A stretch of DNA of 64,000 nucleotides from Lutjanus erythropterus (taxonomy: Eukaryota > Chordata > Actinopteri > Lutjaniformes > Lutjanidae): positions 1,888,024-1,952,023 of the forward strand of contig CM034600.1 in assembly GCA_020091685.1 (NCBI GenBank), written 5' to 3'. Positions 11,321 through 23,034 of the stretch are shown piece by piece. A model generated the notes under the pieces. It saw only the letters and a list, made by a program, of their open reading frames with translations. It did no database searches and was not told the origin of the DNA. Made by a program: the position numbers and the translations under genes. How positions within the stretch are numbered: position 1 is the stretch's first letter; each line of letters starts with the position of its first letter.

Positions 11321-11393
11321 TTAAAACTGTCCTATTTTAATCAATATAAAATGCTCTGAAAAAGGTAATAAATTGTCTGATGTGTTATTATTG

Positions 11394-11394
11394 A

Positions 11395-11428
<34 letters not shown>

Positions 11429-11432
11429 GTTG
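11394..11432 (+). repeat. (TTA)n microsatellite
   Basis: About 12 near-perfect TTA/ATT units. Confidence 0.9.
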
Positions 11433-13980
11433 TAAAATAAGTTCAAATATCTTGTTAAAATGGCTTATATATAGCTCAACACCTTGCCCTCATTTAGTAT
11501 TCAAGGATTCATGAATATGCAAATATCCGTGCCCCCCTAGACACACCCCAACCCCTAAGTTGTTGCACCTGGCTTCTCTTCTGTTCTGCTAGCTAATCAC
11601 AGTAACTAGCTACATCCAGCTTTTCCTGTTGGCTGGGCAACGATGCTCATGATATATGCAGCCCCACCCCCTCGATTAACAGGATTGGTTCCTTAGGTTT
11701 ATGATGTCATATTCCCAGCCTGACTCAATCTGTTTTTTTGAGACTGCCCTGCTCACTGCAGTTTCAAAGCAAGAAATACTCAGACATGGTGTTTACTGCT
11801 TATTTCACTCCTAACATGTCTCATAACACATGAAAAACACCACATGGACATATTAACAAGGTTAACAACATGATTTTATCTTTTTTTCACCTATACAGAA
11901 AGTCAAAAAATGTCAAAATATGTAATTTTCAGGCAATTGCTATTTCCAAGCTAACGAGCTGGCAGTAACACAGGTACTACTGTATGAGGCTGAGTAACTC
12001 AGTGTATAGTTTAGTGGTAGGAGAACTCACCATCTTTAAAGACAAAAGTAATTCAGTTAAAACAGAGCTTTTCAACCCTGGTTTACAAGCTTTTTTCCAT
12101 ATTAAGTTCAGAGCAGACATCAAGCTAGAGAAAATGGCTGACAGTGAAGCTCTACATGGCTCTTTGTGAATGATATGTGTATTAAGATGTCAGTCGAGAA
12201 TCTCACCTTAACAAGACCTGACAGAGTGAGTGATGTAAAGGGAGGAGGCCTATGTAAAAGCAGTCTTAACGGTGGCACTCAACCAAACCTTTCGCTAGTC
12301 CGATGTTACAGCCGTGTAACACTGCACACAGATGCAGGGGTTGAACTTTTACACTCTTCTGCATGTGTTGTCCAAACGCAACCCGTGGCCCGAGGGTGCT
12401 TCAGCTTTCTGAATCAATATTTCAGCGCGCCGAGGCGTCGCTCAGCCTCCATCTACCTGGAGCACTGCCAACATCTAGTTTCAGTACTACCATCAGCCAG
12501 CAGTGCACGGCTTCTGCCCACACACACACATCCACGGGAGCATTAGCAGTCAGAAACCCAGCTATCACAGCTCTTTGTTTTGTCTTGCCAGGTGGAATCA
12601 TACATAATAATCAGCCATGTGAAATATGGCCCTGTAGGTTTGAAATTTGTTTGAACTATCCCTGTAAAAATTTACATTCTTCTAAAATGAACAATAAAAC
12701 TCAACCATTTGACTTGTGCCCCCGTGAACAACACGCTGTTTTGCTGAAAGGCAAGCAAGGTGAGGACTTTCAATATGCATTAAAGGTCCAGCAAAGGTCC
12801 AGAGGAATGTAGTTCCTGAATTGTATATTCACATAATTACGTTCATGGGCTGCAGCTGAGATCTTTAACCCTCAGAAAATAGAAAAATTATCCCCGTAGA
12901 TCTGTCTTAACCAATCATAACTCATTTTCACCTCACTTTATAGAGACATAACTAACTTAGCTGTCTGATCCTGTCAGCTCTTTTATTGTAATGTATCAGT
13001 TTTAGGTTGAACTGAAGAATGCAGTTTAAAAAAAATCTATAAATCTGATTTTGAAGAGCAAGACTCAAGTAACGTTGGGCTGACAGACTGACTTTATTAA
13101 TGAATTCAAAATTGACCTGTAATTCAAAAGTAAATGGTTTTAAACTGCAGTGTGTAGTCAGTTTCCTTTGCAGCTAAATCTTTAGCATCCACAAATGTTG
13201 GCACCACACTTTACAGGGACAGATGCTGTTATTGCACTGGCCATAAAGCCCCAAAAGAAAGTTGGTGGCCCAAATGGAAACGTGTGCAAAAACAGTATAG
13301 AAAAAGTCCACTTTTACCATGAATAGTGATGTGATTTTCCTGAAGGCAAGAAAAATGAACTTCTTGGCCGTTCTCATGTTCTTAGATGTGTCAGGTTCTA
13401 GCCACTTGAACTCTCGATTTCATTCACGCCCATATTTTTGTTGCGGTTTTCATAGCTAGCCAGCGCCGAGTGCTGTTTGCTGTTTTCACTGGATGTTGAA
13501 CTAAAAGGCTTGAAGGAATTGTGATGTTATGGATATCAAACTGTTGCTATAGGGGGCCACCTAAACTGAACATATGGTGGTCATAGAGTAGCTTTAGTGG
13601 CCACAGTCCCTGGTTAATGTCAAACCCATTACTCTGAGCTCTGTGATTGCATCTTTTTGAGAGAAACACACCTTGGATCAGTCAGATATCTGACTTCTTA
13701 CCTTGCTTACCTGTACACATTTGTACTGTGCCTTGTCCTTTAAAGTTTTGCTATTATATGACTGTTGTTTTAAGTACTGTTATGACGTTTTTTTTACCCT
13801 TGATCACTCAAACTGACTTTTGGTGGTGGTCAGCCTAAATGAAGGCAACATGGATTCTCTCTTATCCTTAGACCCCTGCAATGAACTGCAGTTAGACAGG
13901 TGTGTAGGAGAGAGGCGAGTGGACCAAAAAAGTTGCAAAAGGACTCCTGCACACTGTCTAATTTGCAATATATCATTTAT
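11433..13980. other. No gene recognised
   Basis: Mixed unique-looking and unassigned repeat DNA. Two + frames overlap at 12166-12546 and 12363-12812 in a GC-richer patch (about 12230-12540) but show no family motif; an ACACACACA run in the patch contributes to them. The stretch at about 11540-12150 has the look of an old interspersed element but I could not place its ends. Confidence 0.35.
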
Positions 13981-14045
13981 TTGCAACATTTTGGTACTAG
14001 ATCTTCATCAGGGAAAGGCTGTATACTTGATACATTTTTGAGAAG
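13960..14045 (+). repeat. Retroelement-tail-like scrap with CTTCATCAGG motif
   Basis: CTCCTGCACACTGTCTAATTTG, then GCAACATTTTGGTACTAGATC and CTTCATCAGGG, have the form of the recurring CAACGTTTCGG...CTTCATCAGG terminal motif seen in some animal retroelements, possibly Penelope-like. Only this short piece is visible and the family is unproven. Confidence 0.35.
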
Positions 14046-16849
14046 GACCACAGTGACCCAAAAGATGGTGGCTGAATCTGTCAACACATGTATTACATGT
14101 TCATAATCATGTATATTTTCCCAGTCCTAGAATACTACTTTTCTGTTTCAACATGTTGTCACTTTAAACTTCAGATACAGCAGTTCAGTCAGTGGCACAA
14201 GGCTTTAAACTGTGATATGACAGATACCATTCTACATCAGTTTTGTGTGTGAAGGACTTGTTAGGCATAATAAATACATAATGTTCTGGTAGACTTGGCT
14301 CAAAAACTACTTGAATAGGTTTAGAAAAAAGTACTAACCATTTAGTTATATGTAGGAAAAGATTGTGATTTGGGTTAAAATAAGATGCTTTACCTTACTT
14401 AAGTTAATGGATGTAACATAATGTAATTTGATTTATTTATGTAACTTGTGTACCTTACTAAAGTTAAAAAGACATCGGTTGCACATGAAACAAGAGTCCT
14501 GTTTTTGTTTGACTCATCCATTCACCCCACCTCCTCCAAATGTGGACTTTCTCACTCTTAATACTACACCACCTGACTGAAAGCACAGTGACAATCCGGT
14601 CCATCCAGAAAGTTGTGATGTTGGGATTACAATTCATGCAAAGTCATGAGTTCTGTGAATTCTTTGTGACACTGCCATTTTGTCCAAACTTCCACCAATG
14701 ACAGCAGTCCTCTGCGCAAACGTCTTACATGTCCATCTCAATGAACTGACTCTGTTTTCTTATTCACCATTTTTTTTGTATTTATATATATTTTTTTAAT
14801 TTGTCATTGTTATTGACATTTATCAGTGCCCTTATTTTTATAACTTTGTGCTTTTTTTTTTTTTTTTTTTTACTGAGATTGAACTCCAAAAAGATTTTTC
14901 CTTGATGTGAAATACCTCCCAGGTGAACTTATATTACTTATATCAAAGTTGCCTTTGATTTTTAATGAATTATACCAAACAAAACTGAACCCTGCAACTT
15001 TCTTTTGCAATTTTCTCTTGGTCCTACAGTTTCATTGCAAAAAAATACCTAAAAGCTTTGCAACATGTATTGCAATTTTGCCATGAAATCAGTCCTGCAG
15101 GGACTGAAAATACGATGCTAGGGTTGCCCCAGAAATGATGCTAGAGGGGTACCTACAGCGTCATAATCTGAAGCATAGGAGCTCTGACCAAGCTGCCCTA
15201 TTGGATGTGTTGGAGGTGAGACAGGGCTTTTCTGTTAAAGCCCTACTGTACATGTTGATAGCATCCTGCAGACAGAACAGTAGTAAAGGTTAATTTTATT
15301 GACGCACAGATGATGGGTGGTTTAAAAACAGCATCTTTGGTCTTTTCTATCTGATAAACGTTGACCGTATCATCATCAGCTCTGTGCAACAAATTGTGTC
15401 CATGGTTTTCGATTGTTCCCAGGGAGGAGAGTGCTTCTAGATGAAAATGTTGCGACTTTTCAGAAAGGAGCTGGTGTCATCACTGTTGCTTCTTTCCGGA
15501 CAACCAATCATCAGAGACAGAAAAAACTCATTTTTGGGAGCAGATTGTCCGGATGCTGAATGTTTCTGGTGAGTGTTGCGGTTTTATCAGATTGTGTGTT
15601 GTCAGCTTGTTGTTGGTTGTGTAGTCAACCCTCTGTAATGTTGTTACCTACCCAAAGAATGTCAATCATTATGTCAAACCAAGGCACAGCATTTTTTTTC
15701 TCTCACCACACAAGTGCTTCATCCCAGCGCTTGCCCTGCCAGCACTTCTCTGCCAGAAAAATGGACACAGGACTTAAGAACATGCATCTTCAGCTACAAT
15801 TACCTGGCCTTGCAGAACCTTAATAATACATATACACAACCGGTGTCAGTCTTATGCATTGGTAAACCAACATAAACTAAGCATAACCCTGCCTGCTGAT
15901 GTTGGTGTCCTCTCAGTGCAGTCCTCTAGCTGTAAACCCTGGACATGCTGAGAGACTGAGTGAGTCGCTGAGTGAACGGCCGCATAATTAAAGCGACAGG
16001 AGAATTCGTCAGATAGTCCCTGAGCATTGGCTGTGACAGCAGGCCACTCCGGGCTGCAGAGTGGCTCCGGCCCATCATGAAGCATTTGAAGGACAGGGAC
16101 CAGCAGCCTCTGGGGCAGTGCAGGAGAAATCGATGAGTCTCTGGCAGCCAGAGTCATTAGTTGTTGCTGCTGAGATGGAGAAACGAGTCACATGACTGTA
16201 CTACAGGAGTCACAGACCAGAGGGGAATACACAATATCATGAGCAACCTGTAGCCCTGAATGCTGAATGCTGGCTGGTAACAACAACCGTTTTTGGAACT
16301 TTTTTCAGCGGCGGATTAATCCACATTTGGTGCTTTAGTGTGTGTGTTCATAGTCAACAAACAGGGAGATTATCCTGCTTTTCCCACCCCTCCTTTCACA
16401 TGTATGGCTGAAAAAAACACAAAAACAATTGGTGTACTCTACTAAACAGGTTTCAGCTTGTTTTCATTGCAACTCATCAGCAGGGTTAGGGTTAGGATGC
16501 AGACTTCTCTCTCTTTATACTACATCAACACCTGGTGCATCTCGTACAGCCACGGATGCATTGAAGTCACTTGAACGCCTGGTATCTCTTTCAGCCTCTA
16601 ATGGGTACCATGCATGTCTGTATGAGTCACAGAATGACTGTGACAAAACACTGGTATTTGACGGGTTGGGGGTGAGAACGGGCAGCAGGTTTCTATGGTC
16701 ATCTGCTTATAAAATTATATAGTATTCAGGAAACAAATGCTTAACTGAAAATAAAAGTCAATGAGGTGTCATATTGGTCCCTTTGGTGCTGTGATATTGA
16801 CAAAGAAATGTTGCCAGATCTGATTAAACTTCCTTGTTTTCCCTAACTT
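14046..16849. other. No gene recognised
   Basis: Mostly AT-rich DNA with a 19-base poly-T near 14853. The block 15890-16230 is GC-richer and carries homeodomain-like TAAT/ATTA cores (GCATAATTAAAG near 15980), so it may be single-copy and possibly regulatory. No exon or RNA gene could be supported. Confidence 0.35.
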
Positions 16850-17742
16850 CATATATAAAGTACAACTGCAATTCTACGAAAGTTATGACGTTGTTAAAAA
16901 AAGTAATTAAAAACAGAATGCAATCATTTGCAAATGATTTTCAACTTGCATGCAGTGGTTTACAGTACAAAGTAAAGAAATTTAATGTTAAATCTTTTTT
17001 TTTTAATAGATATGCACTCATTCTGAATTTAATGTCTGCAGCATGTTTCAATAAAGTTGGGACAATAGCAAGACAAGACTGGGAAAGACTGTGTATGTTT
17101 GGAACATTCAAAAAGTTGATTGGTAACAGACAATATCATTAGGCTCAGTTGTTCAGAAGCAAGGAATGTAAGCAAGGAATGATTTCATTTTCTACAATCC
17201 ATAATCTCATTAAAAGAGAATCCAGAGAAATCACTGCATGTAAAGGCTGAAAACCAACACTGAATGCCTGCAACCTTTGACCCCTTAGGCAGCACTGCTG
17301 GAAAACTGTTTGGAAAACACCTTGTCGCTGCATCTACTAATGCGAGTTAAGACTCTACCATGAAAAGTAGAATAGTAGAAGAAAAGTGGAATAGCATCTG
17401 AGATGGAGTCTACATTTCAGATTGTTTTCACAAATCATGGATGTGGTGTCCTTTGGGCTAAAGAGGAGGAGGACCATCCAGATTGTTACCAGCGCTAACT
17501 TCAAAAGACAGCAGCTGTGATGGTCTGGGGGTGTATAGTGGCCATGGGATCATGGGTAACCATCGCATCTATGAAGCCCCCATTAATGCTAAAAGGTGCA
17601 TACAGGTTTTGGAGCAACATATGCTACCATCCAGACACATTCTGCACGTGTTCCAACAGTGTGGCTTCGTAGTAAAAGAATTCAGGTACTAGACTGACCT
17701 GCCTGCAGTCCAGACCTGTCCCCCATTGAAAATGTGGGGTGC
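16850..17742 (+). pseudogene. Tc1-like transposase fossil B
   Basis: The left end and subterminal zone (AAGTTATGACGTTG, AACAGAATGCAATCATTTGC, ATAAAGTTGGGACAATAGC) match a common fish Tc1 family. Downstream, + strand scraps encode the HTH region (about 17170-17340), then FQIVF..HG..VLWAKEE..HPDCYQR (about 17415-17490), then the C-terminal SPDLSPIENV (about 17708-17738) with its catalytic Glu. One deletion at about 17410 removes the segment with the first catalytic Asp, and another near 17632 removes the QQDN segment with the second. Stops and frame changes are frequent. The 3' end is lost where a SINE begins. Confidence 0.85.
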
Positions 17743-17905
17743 AGGGGCCCCCCTGTAGCTTGGCTGTTAGAGCGTGCGCCCCATGTACTTAGGCTGTCAG
17801 TCCTCTGCAGCGGCCACCATTGACTCCCACCATTTTCTGCATGTCATCCTCTCTCTCTATAACCTTTCATGTCATATCTGCAGCTGGCACAAACTATTAC
17901 AATCG
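17743..17905 (+). mobile_element. tRNA-derived SINE
   Basis: The head resembles a tRNA: CTGTAGCTTGGCTGTTAGAG (A-box-like) followed by GCGTGCGCCCCATGTA, then a degenerate B-box region (CACCATTGACTCCC). The tail CTGCATGTCATCCTCTCTCTC is typical of a common fish SINE. The head starts exactly where Tc1 fossil B ends. It is too diverged to be a working tRNA gene. Confidence 0.7.
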
Positions 17906-18499
17906 AGATCCAGCTAGCTAGCTAATCTATCAATACTACTATTAGAAATTAAGAGTATTTTGAGACTGTAGGTGGTGATGCTGTATATGGTGAATAAGTG
18001 TATGAATAAGTTTATGCCAGGTTGCTTGAAGTTTGAGTGTGAAGTGTGAATAGCATAATGTTACTTAACAAAGTACATTTAAATGTGCATAATTACTGCT
18101 ATCGCTGGACAAACAAAATTCCTAACAGCAAGCATAAAACAGTCTATTAAACTTGACAGTTTTACAACATTTGGTATTGAGGTAAACCAAAAGTAATCAG
18201 GTTACGTTACTCTTACAATGTGATACTTGGATTAGGTTATTGACTAAATTTTTAACAGGCAATTAATAATTGTATGGGAATACATTTTTAAAGAAACCCT
18301 CCTGACCCTGGTTACCACACCCAGAGAGCCACAAGCGATCTGCAGCAGAGATGTTACAGTGAATCAGGAAAACTGAGAAGACCAAAGTGCACTGTGTATT
18401 GTATTAACTGTAAAGAAATCATTATATAGAGGAAGGACAGATATTTAGTCCTTGGAAAAAGTACAACAGTCTGTACTTGACATCAGTAAAAGAGTCAGC

Positions 18500-18800
18500 T
18501 TCAACCTTCAAAAAGCGGTTTAGAAGAAAACCAATCACAAAGCTGAACATTCTGTTCCCAACAGCAAGCAGGAGTAAGAGGTTACCCTCGGTAGATTCTT
18601 GTAAAAGATTGATTAAAGTGGCGTTAAATGTGTGCTCTGAGTTTGTCACACCACAGAAATGTCTTATTAACCACTCAGCCAAATTTAAAAAAAAAAAGTA
18701 TATAAAAGTAGTCTCAAAAATCATGAAAAACTGATGAGTTTTCTCTGCTCTGAAATGCTGGGAGCCTGTCCACTCCACTGTCTCACTGTCAACCTCCGTC
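18500..18800. repeat. Interspersed repeat family X, copy 2
   Basis: It shares CTGAGTTTGTCACACCACAG, TCTTATTAACCACTCAGCC, ATCATGAAAAACTGATGAG and CACTCCACTGTCTC, in order, with the copies at 10140 and 20325. It merges at its right side into the GCTAACGTTAGC minisatellite. Confidence 0.6.
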
Positions 18801-18801
18801 A

Positions 18802-18993
18802 AGCTAACGTTAGTGGTCAGTCTGTGTGGACTGTCTGCAGTCAGCGTTAGCAGTTGGTCTGTGTACCTAATGTTACTTGTTGTCTGTGTAGCTAACGTTA
18901 GCAGTTGGTTTGTGTTAGTTTTTGTGTAGTAGTTAAAGTAGTTAAAATTAGCCGCTGGGCTGTGTAACTAATGTTAGCATTTAGTTTGTGTAG
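18802..18993 (+). repeat. Minisatellite of GTGTAGCTAACGTTAGCAG units
   Basis: About five to six degenerate units of roughly 30 bases, each centred on the palindrome GCTAACGTTAGC (or AATGTTAGC variants) followed by GTTGGTCTGTGT. The palindrome is intact at 18802-18812 (variant) and near 18892-18903. Confidence 0.7.
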
Positions 18994-19379
18994 TCAGTGC
19001 ATAGAGGGAAGCTTGTTAAAAAAAATGTAGGGCTGTAATTGGGGTAGGGCTTAAATATGCTAATGAGGGTCAGGTTCAGGTTGGTTTTGGACTGAATTTT
19101 ATTGACACTGAGCTTCGACGGGCTCAACTTTTCAGGTACGATTAAAGTGCTAGTGGTTACTTCCAAGATCCAGTCAGCGAAAACAGAATAAGAAGATAAT
19201 AAGAAAATCATAGAAACAGCTCAGGGCATCTGACACTCCTACGAGTTAAACACCTGTCCAGTCTGTGCAGTAATGACATTGTCTTGTTTCATAAATAATT
19301 ACTATATACCTGCTTCATTTGAATCATAACAGTTATTCCACTAGGCTCATTTCCACCAAATGTGTTATGAGCCATTAAG

Positions 19380-19850
19380 TAAGTCCTCGCAGGATCAGTA
19401 ACAGGTCACACGCCTCACTGGCTAATTGATTTGATAATTGAGAGATACACATGCAATCAGGCCATCTTTTCTCATAATGGGAATTCATGCAAAAGGTAGA
19501 GAGGCACGCATGCAGGTCCCAGTCCATTACGCTAAAATGACCTTAATATGAGACAGATGAATAGACGGCTCATATTTTCACATTCTCCTTCCTGCATGTT
19601 TGCACTGATGATTCACACTGAAACAAATGGGATTAAATTCAATTTGTAGATCTGCGCCCTCTGCTCATATTAGCTCCACTCAGAGGACTCCCATTATATC
19701 CACCACTGCTTTTAGAGCAGACAGGATGAGGCTAATTTGAAGATTGCATTGATTTTGTTTTCTGTTGGAGAAAGTGTCCTGCTGGAGAGCGGCGGCTTCA
19801 GTACACCTGCACAGCAATCTGCAGCCATGTTACTTCTGTAATTATCAGTT
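19380..19850. promoter_or_regulatory. Candidate conserved noncoding block
   Basis: Unlike its surroundings this block shows no repeat similarity, has balanced composition and many homeodomain-like cores (CTAATTGATTTGATAATTG near 19421, ATTAAATTC near 19635, CTAATTTGAAG near 19732). Such texture is common in vertebrate developmental enhancers. This is inference only; conservation cannot be tested here. Confidence 0.25.
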
Positions 19851-19860
19851 CCAGATACAA

Positions 19861-19861
19861 N
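19861..19861. other. Undetermined base (n)
   Basis: A single ambiguous base sits just before an A-rich run (about 16 A from 19866), a place where sequencing or assembly commonly fails. Confidence 0.95.
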
Positions 19862-20263
19862 TTTGAAAAAAAAAAAAAAAAAATCAATTTCCTCAATGAA
19901 AATTAAGGGACAGACTCAACCCAGTTGAGTTTTATGATGACTCTCTTCTTTCTTTTGCTCCAGTTGATAAATTCACCAACAAGTTTTTCCTCAAAGGAGG
20001 AGAAATTAAAGCTTCTCTGCCGAACCATGAGTAGGCTAACTAGCCTAGCTGACATTTTGCAAACAGTATAACTTTTTCGTCTTTCTGTTTTTACTTTTGG
20101 AAACAACGCGATGTTCTGTTAACTTTTGAGCTAGGAGGGAAACAGTGTAGTTTGTTGTTAATTTATTAGCTAGCGAGCAAACAATGAAATGGTTTAAGGA
20201 ATACAGAGCAGCAGAAGTTAATGGTTCCCCCCTCTTTTATACATAGGTCTCAACAGTACTCTA

Positions 20264-20268
20264 TTATA

Positions 20269-20299
<31 letters not shown>

Positions 20300-20300
20300 A
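20264..20300 (+). repeat. (TA)n followed by poly-T
   Basis: About ten TA units followed by about 14 T. Confidence 0.9.
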
Positions 20301-20324
20301 TGTTGTCTGAAGCAACATTAAATA

Positions 20325-21270
20325 GCTGTTCTGAGTTTGTCACACCAGAGAAAGTAAGGGATAATGTACAGTGAGCAGGTCATTATTGCAAAATAAATGC
20401 AGGTACCCAACAAGAAGCGGTGGGGTCTTCAATGACCCTGTACATGATCCTGCTTATTACATGGTTACCTACCAAAAAAATAAATTATTTGGCACAAGTT
20501 ATTCATTTTAATATGATTTTATGATTTACAAAACATCTTATTGCTCCTCTAGAGTTTAGGATTAGAACAGTGTCAATAGCAATAGTCTGTTATACATAGA
20601 AACGGTCTGCTATAGAGAAGTAATAAGAATGTTGTAATCAGAATCGAGTATTTAATAAAGCATGTAATAATGTGTTATTAACCATCCTGCCAACTTTGAA
20701 TGATTGAAAAAAATAGCTAAATATATGGAATTAGGTGTCAAAAGCATGAAAAAATGATCTGTTTTCTCTGCTCTGAAACACTGGTGGTGTGTCCACTCCA
20801 CTGTCTCGGTGTCAAACACCACTTCAACCTGAAAACAAGCTGAAACATGGACAGTCCGTCTAGCAGCGTTATTGTCCAGACATGTTTGAGCCACCAGAGC
20901 CAGAGGACAGTGATAGGATGGTATTTTGTTTTTCTTCTGTGTCAGGTTGTTGGAACTGAAGTGAGCTGAAGTGAACTGCTGGACTGATTCTGATTTGTAC
21001 TGAGAGAATCACTGAGGATATGTTTGTAACTGACCGTTAGGGAGGGTGAGGGCTTACATAGTGTTTGGGGACCGTGGCTCTGGCAAATCAGCTGTATTTC
21101 AGGTCTGCCCCCCAAAAATTCTTAATGATCTAATTCATAACAGCAAAGTTGACTGTTTTCACGTTTTTGGCAACTACTTTTCAACATGTAGAACGTGTTT
21201 AGAAGAAAAACTCAAATTCTCCATTCAATACTTTCTGTCTGCAATAGAATCCACTGGAACTTCTTAAGAG
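20325..21270. repeat. Interspersed repeat family X, copy 3
   Basis: It begins CTGTTCTGAGTTTGTCACACC, continues with GTGTTATTAACCATCCTGCC and GTGTCCACTCCACTGTCTC (20640-20820) and then GAAGTGAACTGCTGGACTGATT (20970-20995). Its right third (21030-21250: GGGACCGTGGCTCTGGCAAATC, TTCAGGTCTGCCC, GTGTTTAGAAGAAAAACTC) is shared with 47515-47780, so the family is about 0.9 kb long. It is interrupted on the right by the hAT element at 21271. No transposase frame is visible. Confidence 0.6.
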
Positions 21271-21583
21271 TAGCGCTGAATGATTTAAAAAAAATATCAA
21301 ATTGCACTTAGTTTGATTGGTACTGTAGTTGCCATATGATTTCTAGTATTAGAAGGGATCATAATTCTTTTTTAATCTAAAACACATCATTATGGTGTGA
21401 TTCTTGTGAGGATCTGTACCAAACAAAGATGTTTTCTTAAGTCTGTAAATATGATATCTTGGCCAGAAGCACGATATTTAATTTAAAATGATTGACATAC
21501 ATTTTGCATTTCACACATATTGCGCCTCCAGTAACTGTAGGCTATATTGCGATTTCGATAAAATTTCGATTAACTGTAACCTA
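21271..21583. mobile_element. Short hAT-type element (TAG.GCTGAATGATTT)
   Basis: The left end TAGCGCTGAATGATTT and the right end (read inward TAGGTTACAGTTAATCG) fit a common vertebrate hAT family containing CGATTTCGAT words near its right end. Flanks CTTAAGAG (21263-21270) and CTTCAGAA (21584-21591) agree at 6 of 8 positions. It lies between repeat families X and Y. Nonautonomous. Confidence 0.6.
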
Positions 21584-21591
21584 CTTCAGAA

Positions 21592-21922
21592 TCTACCGGA
21601 ACTACTCTCTTTTCTGCTCGAAAGAAGCAGTTTCTACATGAAACTGCTCACAACAAGGTCTGTGGATTATCTTGTGTAACAGTGTCATGATTTTTGGAAA
21701 GAGACGTTGGTTTTAATTTTTTTCGAATCCAATCCACAAGCCGAGTGCCATCTAGGTTGATTATATTAGAGAGAAGACAGACATCTCTGCAGTTGATATC
21801 TCCAAAATTCTGCAGCTCACACCAAAGAAGTCTAGATAAACGAAGACAGATAAAAAGCATTACAGCTCAGGGGAAAAATCTGTATTTTTGATTTTGGGGT
21901 GAACTGTCTTTTTAAACTAAAC
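21592..21922 (+). repeat. Interspersed repeat family Y, copy 1
   Basis: The order CTACATGAAACTGCTCACAA, CTGTGGATTATCTTGTGTAA, AGCCGAGTGCCATCTAGGTT, CAGTTGATATCTCCAAAATT and the end GGGGTGAACTGTCTTTTTAA identifies an abundant teleost element ending in a TTAAA..GACAGTTCACCCC repeat. Antisense parts recur at 25655-25760 and 36518-36665. The open frames in it are not conserved proteins. Confidence 0.65.
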
Positions 21923-23034
21923 TTTTTTTGTGTTGTTATTTGCAAGTTCAAAAGAACCCTTCAGATCGTCTACGGGGTAATTGTTGTGATAACTACCAAA
22001 AAACTACTACCTACATTGTTTGAACCCCATTGTTTAACCCAAGTCAGTGCTGATGCATACAGGCTTCATAAACAGCCATTTGTTCCTAAGTCTGCTCGGT
22101 CACCGTATCACACAGTGAAACACATGACCGCCTGAAATACTACACCATCCATATGACTTGTTTTGTTCACCTTATGACCAATAATATGGTTCAGAGGGAC
22201 GGTCAAACTGACAAGCCTGTGTTCTCATTGATAAGTAGCTCACGTGTCTCGGACAAAGTGATTCTGTGTGTGTCTGCTGCAGATACAAATCGTGCATGTG
22301 TGGAGGGGTAGAGCACATTATCAGTGTAGCATACAGCGAGAGCATGCCTGCACACACACACACACACACACTCAGACACACACTGGACTCTGACCTCGGG
22401 GTCTGTTATAGGGGCCCCTCTGCCTTTGTTGTGTGGAGAATTATTAATGTGTGGGGTTGTGTGGTCTCCCAGTTAACTCATTATTAATGTGTCCTGTTGT
22501 GTTGTCCTGTTGTCCTGCTTTCCTCCACTCCTCTACGGATGATAACTGTGTGTGCAGAATGTGTACTTGCTGTTTGTAAAGGGAGCAGGCTGAAACCTGT
22601 GTGTGTCTGTGCCTCTGTGTGTCTGTGTGTAGGCGATGTAGTGCAGTATCAGTGTTGGACAGAGTGAGCGGTAAGTAGGCTTGGAGAGCGGCTGTGGTAA
22701 GTTGACCGGCTCTAACAGTGGTGGACACGTGTTGGCTCACCCACTCACTGCTCCTCTGATGCCTTTCAACAGACACTTGATGAGTGAATGAGGAAAGTTA
22801 CGAACAGGAGGACAGTCTCACTGCGCCCACGCGCAGACACTGAGGCTAACTCAAGGGCGCTGGAATCAAATGTTCTCTACACTGTCAGTGACATGAATTA
22901 TAAATCTACAAGACAGCAGTGGCAAAGAGGGAGAATATTACATGCATGTTGAGATTTTACTCCCATTTTGACTAATTGCAGTTACATCTACTTATTTGAT
23001 CACTCTGTTGTCTAATTCATTACTTTGCTCCACA
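21923..23034. other. No gene; CA/GT-rich stretch
   Basis: No coding feature is recognisable. A CA microsatellite (22351-22371) and scattered GTGTGT runs (22260-22640) dominate. The rest looks single-copy. Confidence 0.4.
22351..22371 (+). repeat. (CA)n microsatellite
   Basis: Ten CA units followed by an imperfect CACACAC extension. Confidence 0.9.

Noticed and set aside
14853-14871. Poly-T as a retroposon tail
   Set aside because: No LINE, SINE or processed gene copy is recognisable next to it on either strand.
17743-17815. Possible tRNA gene
   Set aside because: A-box-like sequence is present but the cloverleaf cannot close and the B box is degenerate; the tail and context identify a SINE.
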